Below, piece by piece: positions 45,241 through 54,618 of a DNA stretch of 64,000 nt. The position numbers were made by a program, and so were the translations under genes. The stretch covers positions 6,504,882 through 6,568,881 of the forward strand of contig NZ_KQ976354.1 in assembly GCF_000346485.2 (NCBI RefSeq). Reading direction: 5' to 3'. The stretch's first letter is position 1; the number at the start of each line of letters is the position of its first letter. This DNA comes from Scytonema hofmannii PCC 7110. GTDB lineage: Bacteria; Cyanobacteriota; Cyanobacteriia; Cyanobacteriales; Nostocaceae. The notes below the pieces were generated by a model. The model worked only from the letters and a program-made list of their open reading frames with translations, had not been told where the DNA came from and searched no databases.

Positions 45241-45554
45241 ACGATTTTAGATTTTGGATTTTAGATTTTAGATTTTAGATTTTAGATTGAGAACTTCCTA
45301 CCTAAACTCAATCTCAACCTACTCTAAAAAACCTCTCTTTTCTCAGCGCCCTCAGCGCCTCTGCGGTTCATTAAAATTGTCATAATTCATATTGAAAAAC
45401 TTCTTTTCTTCGCGTCTTTGCGTGAGTTTAATAATAACTCTTGAACCATATCGGCGTAAGTAGGGTGGGCAATGCCCACCACACAAGTATTTTGTGCTGC
45501 ATAGCCCTACTGAAGTAGATTTCTCGTCACTGGTCACTGGTCATTGGTCACTGA
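45241..45554. repeat. Intergenic repeat cluster
   Basis: An ATTTTAG heptamer tract (45243-45286), AGCGCC(C/T)TCAGCGCC and TTCGCGTCTTTGCG motifs of the dispersed CGCAAAG family (45340-45425), a GGGTGGGCAATGCCCACC palindrome (45462-45481), and a (TCACTGG)n tract at 45526-45554. The last tract supplies the stop codon of the SGNH hydrolase gene on the minus strand. Confidence 0.65.
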
Positions 45555-46541
45555 CTTTTCAGAACTTAACTTAAACTCCACCTGACGTAGAGCCGATTGC
45601 CAAACCTCATATCCTTCCCGACTAAGATGCAAACCATCAGTAGTTAATTCCTCACGAAGATTGCCACGAAAATCTATAAACCATTGATAAAGATTTAAAT
45701 AATAAGCATTCTCTTGTTTAGCAATAAGAGCGAGATGATGATTGATATTACGAATCCGTTTATTAGGAATCTTTGATAACCGAGTCGGTAGAATTGATTG
45801 GACAAAAATCTTAGCTTGTGGATGAGATTCCCTCAAGTTGCGGAGCATTTTACGATGATTGCGTAAAATAGTTTCATCTGTCAGACCTCTCCGCAAATCG
45901 TTGATTCCTGCCATTATGTAAATAACATCTGGTTTCGTTCCAGAAAAAGCAGACAGCCTTTTGACAACACCACCAGAAGTATCTCCAGATATTCCCTGAT
46001 TCAACCACAATCTATCTGATGGTAAACTTTCTTGGGGAAACCACAAACTTAAAGAATCTCCCAGTAAAATACCCAAGCTGTTTCTACCCTGTCCTTGTGC
46101 CATAACTTTAGCTTCCAAAGACAACAAGCTTTTCCAATCCTCATAAGTCAGTTGGCTTTTATTTGCTGCTACCAACAACGATTGTAGGCGTTCATTGGGA
46201 AAGTTAGTATGAGTTTGACCAGTTTTCAGTTCAATCAGTCTTTGATGGTAAAGTTGACGTCCAGATACTGGTCTGCGATTATACGTAGGTTGGGTGTTAA
46301 AATGGAAAGATGAAGCAGTTGGTTTTGATAATATCTGATTATTGCTAAACTCAGATACAGAAGGTATCGAAAGCTCTACACTAGGAACTATTTTTCCGCC
46401 AACAGCATGCTGCGTGTTGTCCTTTAAATTCCACAAAACTCCACTATTTTCTGCTTGAATAATTGATAGTTGTGGAATAGTTGATGCTGGTATTACCACT
46501 CCTGTTAACAAACCTGCTGCCAACAGATAAAACTCCCTCAT
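45534..46541 (-). CDS. SGNH/GDSL-type hydrolase
   Basis: A 335-residue protein. There is a signal or membrane segment at the N-terminus (FYLLAAGLLTGVVIPAS), a ~130-residue non-conserved linker, then the SGNH domain: ILLGDSLSLWF (Ser163), LNQGISGDT (Gly), AGINDLRRG (Asn214), and TTDGLHLSREGY (Asp/His). It hydrolyses an ester, probably an acetyl or acyl group on an envelope glycan or lipid. The last residues (SVTNDQ) and the stop are encoded by the (CCAGTGA)n repeat, so the original C-terminus may have been replaced. Confidence 0.85.
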   Translation of the reverse strand: MREFYLLAAGLLTGVVIPASTIPQLSIIQAENSGVLWNLKDNTQHAVGGKIVPSVELSIPSVSEFSNNQILSKPTASSFHFNTQPTYNRRPVSGRQLYHQRLIELKTGQTHTNFPNERLQSLLVAANKSQLTYEDWKSLLSLEAKVMAQGQGRNSLGILLGDSLSLWFPQESLPSDRLWLNQGISGDTSGGVVKRLSAFSGTKPDVIYIMAGINDLRRGLTDETILRNHRKMLRNLRESHPQAKIFVQSILPTRLSKIPNKRIRNINHHLALIAKQENAYYLNLYQWFIDFRGNLREELTTDGLHLSREGYEVWQSALRQVEFKLSSEKSVTNDQ

Positions 46542-46889
46542 TTTTTACAGTTTCTCCTCCACTTGCTGCTTCTTTCTATTGACAGCATGAACTCACTCAG
46601 TTCAGGACAATTCAAAGTACTTTTACTTATTTTTATTGCTAAAAATTAGTTTTGTAAAGGCAGACAAGATGTTGTTTATCATTTCTTCAGAGATTTTTTG
46701 AGGAATGTATAAAAGTAACTTTTATGGCATAAATTTCTACGTAATATCAGTATAGAGAATCTTTTAACCCAGTCAAAAAAAGTGTAGTGACACTACTTGA
46801 CTATAAAAATCAGTCAAATAATATACTATTTTTTCGGGAAATCCACATAGATGTTACTAGAAAACGAATGCATAACAGTAGTTTTTATT
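46542..46889. other. AT-rich spacer without a recognisable gene
   Basis: 348 bp between the SGNH hydrolase and the DNA methyltransferase gene. I see no coding remnant or known repeat. A promoter for the hydrolase gene must lie near its right side relative to the minus strand. Confidence 0.35.
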
Positions 46890-47786
46890 CTATAAATCCA
46901 CAAACCTATAACGACTGCCAATCACATAATCTTCATTAATTTCAAAAGAAATCCATCGACGCTGTAAGATTTCTGCCACAAAACCAGTGGTATTGGAACC
47001 GGCAAAGGGATCTAGCACCATATTACCTTCATCTGTTAAAAATTTGATGAAGAATTCTGCAAAGCCTTGCGGAAAACGCGCAGGATGTGGTTGAATTCCT
47101 AGAGTTTTACAGCGACGCAAGTAAGCACTATTTGATTCAGTATTGGCAATTTCTAACAAGTTTGGTGGAATAGCTCCATTGTTATCTTTTTGAAATTTGT
47201 CAGAAATATCATGTCCACTAGGACGTACTTTTGCTTTATAGCCCTTTTTCAGCAATTGTTTCATACTCTGGCTGTATGGCTTTAAAACTTTTCTATTATC
47301 CGCTTTTGGATGAGGCGTTTTAGATAACCACCAAACAATGTTGACTGAATCCTTAACACGGATTCGCCTAACTGTCACCCATTCAGCAGGGGTAGGTAGT
47401 CGGGCTGGATTGTAATGATAGAATTCCTGAGCGAGAAAAAAACCAACTTCCTTACACAGTCTGACTAAAAGTTCGTACTGGTAAATGCTTCGCACTGGAT
47501 AACCGGGGAGGTATGCACCGCCTAAATCCAGAATAAAAGATCCATCTTCTGCAAGGACTCTTTTAAATTCATGGGCAAAAGGCAAAAACCATTCTACGTA
47601 CTTTTCTGCACTCTCGTTCCCGTATTCCTTTTTGCGTGTCAGTGCAAAGGGAGGTGAGGTGAGGATGAGATTGATAGTACTATCTTTTATGGATTTAATA
47701 AGTTCTAGGCTATCACCTAAGTATGCTTCTCCGTTGGTTTGAGTGTAATAGGGGTTGGAATTTGTTGTTATGTGTTCTTGTTTCAA
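46890..47786 (-). CDS. Orphan DNA methyltransferase (TSPPF type, probably cytosine-N4)
   Basis: A 298-residue protein. The catalytic motif is TSPPF at ~residue 43 and the S-adenosylmethionine motif is DPFAGSNTTG at ~residue 262, so motif IV precedes motif I (beta class). SPP(F/Y) is typical of cytosine-N4 methyltransferases. No restriction gene is near. Filamentous cyanobacteria carry conserved solitary methyltransferases, including an N4-cytosine one acting at GGCC (DmtB), and this could be it, but I infer that from the motif only. The start is a TTG just inside a repeat; no better start is visible. Confidence 0.75.
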   Translation of the reverse strand: MKQEHITTNSNPYYTQTNGEAYLGDSLELIKSIKDSTINLILTSPPFALTRKKEYGNESAEKYVEWFLPFAHEFKRVLAEDGSFILDLGGAYLPGYPVRSIYQYELLVRLCKEVGFFLAQEFYHYNPARLPTPAEWVTVRRIRVKDSVNIVWWLSKTPHPKADNRKVLKPYSQSMKQLLKKGYKAKVRPSGHDISDKFQKDNNGAIPPNLLEIANTESNSAYLRRCKTLGIQPHPARFPQGFAEFFIKFLTDEGNMVLDPFAGSNTTGFVAEILQRRWISFEINEDYVIGSRYRFVDL

Positions 47787-47810
47787 GTTTTTTGAAGAAG
47801 TCTTTAAATC

Positions 47811-47876
47811 TCTCTTGTGGTACGGGCGTCTCGCCCGTCACTAGTATAGAACGGGCGGGGACGCCCGTACCACAAA
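47811..47876. repeat. Two REP-like palindromes in opposite orientation
   Basis: CTTGTGGT + ACGGGCGTCTCGCCCGT (47814-47838) and ACGGGCGGGGACGCCCGT + ACCACAA (47850-47875), 11 nt apart. They have the same core as the copies at 29457, 34207, 48772, 49248 and 56290. They lie between the methyltransferase start and the 19-bp minisatellite, close to the RAYT gene. Confidence 0.8.
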
Positions 47877-48080
47877 ATTGGATAATGACCACAAAATTGG
47901 ATAATGACCACAAAATTGGATAATGACCACAAAATTGGATAATGACCACAAAATTGGATAATAACTACAAAATTGGATAATGACCACAAAATTGGATAAT
48001 GACCACAAAATTGGATAATGACCACAAAATTGGATAATGACCACAAAATTGGATAATGACCACAAGATTGGATAATTTAT
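47872..48080. repeat. 19-bp minisatellite, 11 copies
   Basis: The unit ACAAAATTGGATAATGACC is repeated 11 times in register (47872 to ~48080). Copy 5 has two changes and the last copy one change. The first copy grows out of the ACCACAA end of the REP-like element. Not a multiple of three. The open frames across it on the minus strand are repeat artefacts. Confidence 0.95.
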
Positions 48081-48098
48081 TTCTTGGAAATCCCTTAT

Positions 48099-48563
48099 TC
48101 AATTTTGCCAGAAAAAAGGGTACTCTTCTGGAGTATCTGATAGACCTGCTTTAACAGGGTTTTGTCTGATGTATTCCCAGCATCCCTGAAACTCTTGCTC
48201 ATTTCTCATGATGCGATCGTATCTTTCCTCTTGCCAAACTGTGCCTATATGTTTCATTACCTTGGGAATTTGCTTAGCACTATAACTTTTAATACTGTGC
48301 ATAATACTACCTAATGACCAAAACTCATTTTCAGATTTAAGCCAAGGCTGAATTAGCATATGTACATGATCTGACATGATCGCCAAAACAAAAATTTTAT
48401 ATCTCTTGTTATTAAAGAAGAGGCAAGCATTCAAAACGACTTGCCTAGCTTCTGGGGTCAGTTCCAGCTTTTCCCAAGTATTAAAAGTAATAAAGTAAAC
48501 TGCCTCATCTAGTTCCCAGTGAGGCAAAGTTCTTTGAGTGATTTTTAACTTTGGCTCTTGCAT
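48099..48563 (-). CDS. REP-associated tyrosine transposase (RAYT)
   Basis: A 154-residue protein of the HUH/Y1 superfamily. YFITFNTWEK is the first strand, MSDHVHMLIQP is the metal-binding HxH motif, and WQEERYDRIMRNEQEF followed by YIRQNPVKAG carries the region of the catalytic tyrosine and the typical RAYT C-terminus. RAYTs cut and join single-stranded REP hairpins and are thought to spread them. REP-like palindromes occur on both sides (47811-47876 and 48772-48797), so these are its likely substrates. The frame is intact. Confidence 0.87.
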   Translation of the reverse strand: MQEPKLKITQRTLPHWELDEAVYFITFNTWEKLELTPEARQVVLNACLFFNNKRYKIFVLAIMSDHVHMLIQPWLKSENEFWSLGSIMHSIKSYSAKQIPKVMKHIGTVWQEERYDRIMRNEQEFQGCWEYIRQNPVKAGLSDTPEEYPFFWQN

Positions 48564-48594
48564 TGAACATTAGTAAAGTAATTTTTGTCTTGTA

Positions 48595-48655
48595 GGGTGG
48601 GCATCCTTGCCCGCCCGTCCCTGCATCCTTGCCCGCCCGTCCCTGCATCCTTGCC
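48595..48655. repeat. 22-bp repeat CCTTGCCCGCCCGTCCCTGCAT
   Basis: Two full units and a partial one, upstream of the RAYT gene. They are related in composition to the GGGTGGGCATCCTTGCC unit seen again at 48831-48849, at the start of the 25-bp minisatellite. Confidence 0.75.
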
Positions 48656-48771
48656 CGTCCTGCCCAACAGCACCCCTGCCTGAATTTTTGCTCCTAACTT
48701 TATCTTTCCCATCTCAATAAAAAAAATTTCATCTTGTTAGAAGGTGGCATTGATACTTGTCATCATCTATG

Positions 48772-48797
48772 ACGGGCAGGACGCCCGTACCACAAGG
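48772..48797. repeat. REP-like palindrome left of the 25-bp minisatellite
   Basis: ACGGGCAGGACGCCCGT followed by ACCACAAG. Same family as the other copies, with one imperfect base in the stem. Confidence 0.7.
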
Positions 48798-48841
48798 GCA
48801 TAGACAATTAGAAAAACTGGTTTCTTGTGGGGTGGGCATCC

Positions 48842-49217
48842 TTGCCTGCCCTTCCTTACTACTGCGTTGCCTGCCCTTCCTTACTACTGCGTTGCCTGCC
48901 ATTCCCTACTACTGCGTTGCTTGCCCTTCCTTACTACTGCGTTGCCTGCCCTTCCTTACTACTAGTTTGCCTGCCCTTCCCTACTACTAGTTTGCCTGCC
49001 ATTCCCTACTACTGCGTTGCCTGCCATTCCCTACTACTGCGTTGCCTGCCATTCCCCACTACTGCGTTGCCTGCCATTCCCTACTACTGCGTTGCCTGCC
49101 CTTCCCTACTACTGCGTTGCCTGCCCTTCCTTACTACTGCGTTGCCTGCCCTTCCTTACTACTAGTTTGCCTGCCTTTTGCTTACTACTGCGTTGCCTGC
49201 TCTTCCCTACTACTCCG
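48842..49217. repeat. 25-bp minisatellite, about 15 copies
   Basis: The unit CTTCCTTACTACTGCGTTGC + CTGCC is repeated with small variants (CCTTCC/CATTCC, TTACTAC/CTACTAC, CTGCG/CTAGT). Because 25 is not a multiple of three and the unit lacks stops, all three plus-strand frames stay open and give long Leu/Pro/Tyr-rich artefact frames. It is bracketed by REP-like palindromes. No gene is seen between the RAYT and psaB. Confidence 0.93.
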
Positions 49218-49247
49218 TTACAAGCCGATCTTCATCTGTGACGGGTG

Positions 49248-49274
49248 ACGGGCGGGACGCCCGTACCACAAGAG
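49248..49274. repeat. REP-like palindrome right of the 25-bp minisatellite
   Basis: ACGGGCGGGACGCCCGT + ACCACAAGAG, 30 nt after the end of the array and ~100 bp downstream of the psaB stop. Confidence 0.75.
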
Positions 49275-49370
49275 CATAGACTGTAGAGATTATTTCAAAA
49301 ACAAAAAATCCCCCGCCTTGCGACGAGGGAGTTTAACTATTTACTTACTACTGCGAATTCAGTCAACTTA

Positions 49371-51596
49371 TTAACCGAACTTACCTGCAGTCGAAGCAAT
49401 CAAGAATGCGGCGTAGGTGAAGACGTAACCCACAGCGAAGTGAGTTAAACCTACTAAGCGAGCTTGAACAATGGACAGAGCCACGGGCTTGTCTTTCCAG
49501 CGAACTAGGTTCGCCAATGGAGTCCGCTCGTGTGCCCAAACTAAGGTTTCAATCAACTCTTGCCAGTAACCTCTCCAAGAGATGAGGAACATGAAACCTG
49601 TCGCCCAAATCAAATGTCCGAAGAGGAACATCCACGCCCAAACTGACAGGTTGTTCATGCCGTATGGATTGTAGCCGTTGATTAACTGTGCGGAGTTCGC
49701 CCAGAGATAATCGCGGAACCAACCCATGAGGTATGTGGAAGACTCATTAAATTGTGCAACGTTACCTTGCCAAATGCCTAAGTGCTTCCAGTGCCAGTAG
49801 AAGGTGACCCAACCTACTGTATTCAGCGCCCAGAATGTTGCCAGGTAGAAAGAGTCCCAAGCGGAAATGTCGCAAGTACCGCCACGACCGGGACCGTCGC
49901 AAGGGAATGCATAACCGAAGTCCTTCTTGTCGGGCATCAGCTTGGAACCACGAGCATCCAAAGCACCTTTCACGAGTATGAGAACGGTGGTGTGGATTGC
50001 GAGGGCAAAAGCGTGGTGAACGAGGAAGTCTCCAGGTCCAATGGTTAAGAACAATGAGTTCGTACCATTGTTAACTGCATCTAACCAACCTGGTAGCCAT
50101 ACGTTACCGTAGTTAGGCCAAGCGGTGGAAGCAATACTATCTGGATTCGACAAAAGAACATTCAAGCCATACAGCACTTTACCGTGAGATGCTTGAATGA
50201 ACTGTGCGAACACGGGTTCAATCAAAATTTGCTTTTCGGGGGTACCGAAGGCAACAACTACGTCGTTGTGGACGTACAAACTTAAGGTGTGGAAGCCCAA
50301 GAACAGGGATACCCAGCTGAGGTGAGAGATGATGGCTTCTTTATGCTTGAGTACGCGATCGAGCACGTTGCCTTTGTTTTGTTCTGGATCGTAGTCGCGT
50401 ACCCAGAAGATAGCTCCGTGAGCGAAAGCACCCAGCATTAAGAAGACAGCAATGTACTGGTGATGGGTGTACAGCGCTGCTTGAGTTGTGTAGTCCTTAG
50501 CGATAAACGCGTAAGGAGGCATGGCATACATATGCTGCGCTACTAAGGAGGTGATTACACCCAAAGCAGCTAGGTGCCATCCCAACTGGAAGTGCAGGGA
50601 GTTGTTGTAGGTATCATAGATACCTTGGTGAGGTAGATTGAATGGACCTTCGACAGGAATACCGAAGAAACTCTTGGCATTCAACGCCTCTTTCAGGCTA
50701 TGACCGATACCAAAGTTGGTACGGTACATATGACCGGCGATAATGAAGAGTACTGCGATCGCCAAGTGGTGGTGAGCGATGTCCGTCAGCCACAAAGACT
50801 CTGTCTGAGGATGGAATCCACCCAAGAATGTCAGAATTGCCGTCCCAGATCCTTGAGAGGTACTGAACAGGTGGTTAGCAGTATCGGGGTTAGCCGCGTA
50901 TACTCCCCAGTTTCCTGTAAAGAAAGGTTGCAAACCAGCTGGGTGGGGCAGAGTTGTCAGGAAGTTATCCCAACCTACGTGCTGTCCGCGTGATTCGGGG
51001 ATCGCTACGTGAATCAGGTGACCTGCCCAAGCCAGAGAACTCACACCGAACAAACCTGCTATGTGATGGTTCAAACGGGGTTCTGCGCTCTTAAACCAGG
51101 CTAAGCTGGGTCGGAACTTGGGTTGTAAGTGCAACCAACCAGCGAACAGGAACACTGCTGCCAATATGAGGAGGAACACCGAACCTTGATACAGGTCATT
51201 GTTCGTCCGCATACCGATGGTGTACCACCAGTGATAAACACCTGAGTATGCAATATTGACTGGATTGCTAGCACCTGCTTGGGTAAATGCTTCTATTGCT
51301 GGCTTCCCAAACTGCGGGTCCCAAATTGCGTGGGCGATAGGACGGATATGAAGAGGGTCTTTAATCCACTGTTCAAAGTTACCTTGCCAAGCTACGTGGA
51401 ACAGCAGGCTTGATGCCCACAGGAAAATGATTGCCACGTGACCGAAATGAGTTGCGAAAATCTTTTGGTAAAGATTTTCTTCCGTCATGCCATCGTGGCT
51501 TTCAAAATCATTTCCCATAGCCATCGCATACCAGATCCGACGCGTCGTCGGGTCTTGTGCGAGATCCTGGCTAAATTTTGGAAATTTTGTTGCCAT
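49371..51596 (-). CDS. psaB: Photosystem I P700 apoprotein A2
   Basis: 741 residues, the normal length. It starts [20 protein letters not shown] and ends STAGKFG. With PsaA it forms the heterodimeric photosystem I core in the thylakoid membrane, binding P700, the electron-transfer cofactors and most antenna chlorophylls. The FX iron-sulfur ligand loop [12 protein letters not shown] is present. Eleven hydrophobic segments with many conserved His residues can be followed. It lies 117 bp after psaA on the same strand and is co-transcribed with it. No defects. Confidence 0.98.
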   Translation of the reverse strand: MATKFPKFSQDLAQDPTTRRIWYAMAMGNDFESHDGMTEENLYQKIFATHFGHVAIIFLWASSLLFHVAWQGNFEQWIKDPLHIRPIAHAIWDPQFGKPAIEAFTQAGASNPVNIAYSGVYHWWYTIGMRTNNDLYQGSVFLLILAAVFLFAGWLHLQPKFRPSLAWFKSAEPRLNHHIAGLFGVSSLAWAGHLIHVAIPESRGQHVGWDNFLTTLPHPAGLQPFFTGNWGVYAANPDTANHLFSTSQGSGTAILTFLGGFHPQTESLWLTDIAHHHLAIAVLFIIAGHMYRTNFGIGHSLKEALNAKSFFGIPVEGPFNLPHQGIYDTYNNSLHFQLGWHLAALGVITSLVAQHMYAMPPYAFIAKDYTTQAALYTHHQYIAVFLMLGAFAHGAIFWVRDYDPEQNKGNVLDRVLKHKEAIISHLSWVSLFLGFHTLSLYVHNDVVVAFGTPEKQILIEPVFAQFIQASHGKVLYGLNVLLSNPDSIASTAWPNYGNVWLPGWLDAVNNGTNSLFLTIGPGDFLVHHAFALAIHTTVLILVKGALDARGSKLMPDKKDFGYAFPCDGPGRGGTCDISAWDSFYLATFWALNTVGWVTFYWHWKHLGIWQGNVAQFNESSTYLMGWFRDYLWANSAQLINGYNPYGMNNLSVWAWMFLFGHLIWATGFMFLISWRGYWQELIETLVWAHERTPLANLVRWKDKPVALSIVQARLVGLTHFAVGYVFTYAAFLIASTAGKFG

Positions 51597-51637
51597 GGGT
51601 TTGATAAAATCCTCTGACCTTTAGCCACCAACTTAAT

Positions 51638-51702
51638 GATTTTGGATTTTGGATTTTGGATTTTGGATTGAATCTAAAACCTAAAATCCGAAATCCAAAA
51701 TT
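51638..51702. repeat. Inverted repeat in the psaA-psaB spacer
   Basis: An ATTTTGG tract (51638-51668) faces its inverse (AAATCCAAAAT, 51680-51702) across a short loop, so the psaA-psaB transcript can form a long A/U-rich hairpin. Copies of the same ATTTTGG tract lie at 43214 and 45243 outside any operon. Confidence 0.75.
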
Positions 51703-51713
51703 TTTGTTGATGT

Positions 51714-53972
51714 TTAGCCTAATGAAATAATTCGTGCGTGGAAGAACGCCCAGGTTGTGGCGATTCCTCCTAAGAGGTAGTGAGCTACACCAACAGCCCG
51801 ACCTTGAATGATGCTAAGAGCACGAGGCTGAATAGCGGGAGCTACCTTCAGTTTATTATGAGCCCAAACAATCGACTCAATTAGTTCTTGCCAGTAGCCG
51901 CGACCGCTGAACAAGAACATTAAACTGAACGCCCAAACAAAGTGAGCACCTAAGAAGAGGAGACCATAAGCTGAGAGCGCACTGCCGTAGGAGTTAATCA
52001 CTTGGACAGCTTGCGCCCACAGGAAGTCGCGCAACCAGCCATTGATGGTAATAGCGCTTTGAGCGAAGTTACCACCAGTAAGGTGATTGACCACACCATC
52101 TGAGTCTACGGTTCCCCAGACATCCGACTGCATTTTCCAGCTGAAGTGGAAAATTGCAATGGAGATGGTGTTGTACATCCAGAACAAACCTAAGAACACG
52201 TGATCCCAACCAGATACCTGACAGGTACCGCCACGACCCGGACCGTCGCAAGGGAAACGGAAGCCCAAGTTCATCTTGTCTGGAATCAGACGAGAACTAC
52301 GAGCAAACAGGAATCCTTTCAACAGAATCAACACAGTAACGTGGATTTGGAATGCGTGGATGTGGTGGATTAAGAAATCCGCCGTACCCAATGCAATTGG
52401 CATCATTGCCACTTTGCCGCCTACAGCCAAGATACCGCCACCGAAAGCATAGCTAACGGGTTCTAGTGCGTTGGGAGCAGTTGCACCTGGCGCTACTGTG
52501 TGGATGTTTTGCACCCACTGAGCAAACACTGGCTGCAGCTGAATAGCTTTGTCAGAGAACATATCTTGGGGACGACCCAAGGCACGCATTGTATCGTTGT
52601 GTATGTACAGTCCAAAGCTATGGAAGCCAAGGAACATAGAAACCCAGTTCAGGTGAGAGATGATTGCATCTCTGTGACGAAGCACGCGGTCTAACACGTT
52701 ATTCTGATTCACCACTGGATCGTAGTCACGCACCATAAAGATGGCACCGTGAGCAGCCGCACCAACAATCAGGAAGCCTCCAATCCACATATGGTGGGTG
52801 AAGATACAAAGCTGAGTTGCGTAGTCTACTGCCAAGTACGGATACGGAGGCATCGCGTACATATGGTGAGCCACGATGATGGTTAACGAACCCAACATTG
52901 CCAAGTTAGTTGACAGCTGGGCGTGCCAAGATGTGGTGAGGTTTTCGTAGAGACCTTTGTGACCATCGCCAGTGAAGGGACCTTTGTGGTTTTCCAGAAT
53001 CTCTTTGATGCTGTGACCAATACCCCAGTTGGTACGGTACTGGTGACCTGCGATGATAAACAACACTGCGATCGCCAAATGGTGGTGAGCATTATCTGTC
53101 AACCACAAACCGCCAGTCACCGGATTTAAACCGCCTTTGAAAGTGAGGAAGTCAGCATACTGTCCCCAATTCAAAGTAAAGAATGGCGCTAGACCATTGG
53201 CAAAGCCTGGAAATAGTTCGATCAGCAAGTCTTTGTTCAGGATGAACTCATGAGGTAAAGGGACATCCTTAACAGCCACTCCCGCATCCAACAACTTATT
53301 GATAGGTGCCGATACGTGGATTATGTGACCTGCCCATCCCAAGGAACCACAACCTAGCAACACTGCCAAGTGGTGATTCAACATGGATTCTACATTCTGG
53401 AACCATTCCAGCTTTGGCGCACGCTTGTGGTAGTGGAACCAGCCTGCAAACAGGAACAATCCTGCTAATACCAAGCCACCAATTGCCGTGCAGTAGAGCT
53501 GGAATGAATTGGTAATACCCCAACCACGCCAGATGTAGAACAAGCCGGAGGTGATTTGGATACCATGGAATCCACCACCGACATCCCCATTTAAAATTTG
53601 CTGACCAACAACTGGCCAAACAACTTGGGCACTTGGCTTGATATGAAGGGGGTCGCTCAGCCAAGCTTCGTAGTTAGAAAAACGAGCGCCGTGGAATATC
53701 ATCCCGCTCAGCCAGAGTGTCACTACGGCGAGGTGACCGAAGTGGGCTGCGAAGATTTTGCGGGATATGTCTTCTAAGTCGCTTGTATGCGTATCAAAGT
53801 CATGGGCGAGCGCGTGCAGGTTCCAAATCCATGCTGTGGTTTTTGGACCTCGGGCTAGAGATCTATCGAAATGCCCCGGCTTAGACCATAGGTCAAAGGA
53901 CGTAGGTACCGGGTCGTTATCGACGATGACTCTTGCCTTTTTTTCCTCTCGCTCTGGAGGACTAATTGTCAT
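51714..53972 (-). CDS. psaA: Photosystem I P700 apoprotein A1
   Basis: 752 residues, the normal length. It starts [20 protein letters not shown] and ends ARIISLG. It contains the same [12 protein letters not shown] loop that supplies two of the four FX cysteines, and the conserved membrane segments (for example [20 protein letters not shown]). First gene of the psaA-psaB operon. AGGAGG lies ~3-8 nt before the ATG in the sequence read on the minus strand. No defects. Confidence 0.98.
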   Translation of the reverse strand: MTISPPEREEKKARVIVDNDPVPTSFDLWSKPGHFDRSLARGPKTTAWIWNLHALAHDFDTHTSDLEDISRKIFAAHFGHLAVVTLWLSGMIFHGARFSNYEAWLSDPLHIKPSAQVVWPVVGQQILNGDVGGGFHGIQITSGLFYIWRGWGITNSFQLYCTAIGGLVLAGLFLFAGWFHYHKRAPKLEWFQNVESMLNHHLAVLLGCGSLGWAGHIIHVSAPINKLLDAGVAVKDVPLPHEFILNKDLLIELFPGFANGLAPFFTLNWGQYADFLTFKGGLNPVTGGLWLTDNAHHHLAIAVLFIIAGHQYRTNWGIGHSIKEILENHKGPFTGDGHKGLYENLTTSWHAQLSTNLAMLGSLTIIVAHHMYAMPPYPYLAVDYATQLCIFTHHMWIGGFLIVGAAAHGAIFMVRDYDPVVNQNNVLDRVLRHRDAIISHLNWVSMFLGFHSFGLYIHNDTMRALGRPQDMFSDKAIQLQPVFAQWVQNIHTVAPGATAPNALEPVSYAFGGGILAVGGKVAMMPIALGTADFLIHHIHAFQIHVTVLILLKGFLFARSSRLIPDKMNLGFRFPCDGPGRGGTCQVSGWDHVFLGLFWMYNTISIAIFHFSWKMQSDVWGTVDSDGVVNHLTGGNFAQSAITINGWLRDFLWAQAVQVINSYGSALSAYGLLFLGAHFVWAFSLMFLFSGRGYWQELIESIVWAHNKLKVAPAIQPRALSIIQGRAVGVAHYLLGGIATTWAFFHARIISLG

Positions 53973-54618
53973 TCGACCTCCTCTCTTAACAAGGATTGAG
54001 GAATTAATACCACAACTTGTCTTCTTAGCTTAAAGAAAGCTACCACTTTTCCAGAAACTTACTGGAGTAGCGATGAAGACCGTCTGTGGAGATTGGTTTC
54101 TCGTTGAATTATAAAGGCTTAACTCGTACCTTGTTAGAGAGAATTTAACAATAATTCAAAATCCCCGAATCAACCGTGTAATCTGCTTTTGACGTTAAAA
54201 GCATTGGACAAAAAGTCAATACTTTCTTCATTTATTTTACAAAGAGACACAATTCGTAAAAATTATAGTCATAGCATAAAAAGGACGAAAAATGAACTGT
54301 AATTTGTTTTGAAAATAGAGCATTGGGCATTGGGCAAAGAATGGTGTTCATCCTTGGTTGTGAGCGATTACCCATGAATAATGTTTTGATTTTCGTCTAA
54401 ATTTTAGTTACCTTTAAAATAATTAAAAAACTATTAAATTAATATTTTGCTTAGTAAAATGTATAAATCAATACTTTTTTGAAGCTACAATGAGGTGTAT
54501 GTCAAGATAAAATCGTATCCCTCCTAAGTTCACGCCTGAGAACGTGCAGGAATGACGCACTTTTGGGCTATATTGTCCAGTGGACAATTTGGTTTTTAAC
54601 TCTTATTTGGTGAAACAC
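53973..54618. other. Divergent upstream region of psaA and the lipoprotein gene
   Basis: About 650 bp, AT-rich, holding the psaA promoter and 5' leader. I looked for tandem TTACA-type light-response (HLR1) boxes and did not find a convincing pair. A GCATTGGGCATTGGGC repeat lies at ~54321-54337. Confidence 0.4.

Noticed and set aside
47713-48065. Minus-strand frames across the 19-bp repeats
   Set aside because: Repeat artefacts (CGHYPILWSLSNFV period) overlapping the methyltransferase start.
47872-48080. CRISPR array
   Set aside because: The 19-bp units are directly adjacent without spacers; it is a minisatellite. The 25-bp array at 48842-49217 is rejected as CRISPR for the same reason.
48757-49248. 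Several Leu/Pro/Tyr-rich frames across the 25-bp repeats
   Set aside because: All arise because the repeat unit lacks stops; no Shine-Dalgarno, no non-repeat content.
53973-54300. Light-responsive HLR1 boxes upstream of psaA
   Set aside because: Single TTACA-like motifs occur, but no properly spaced pair was found.
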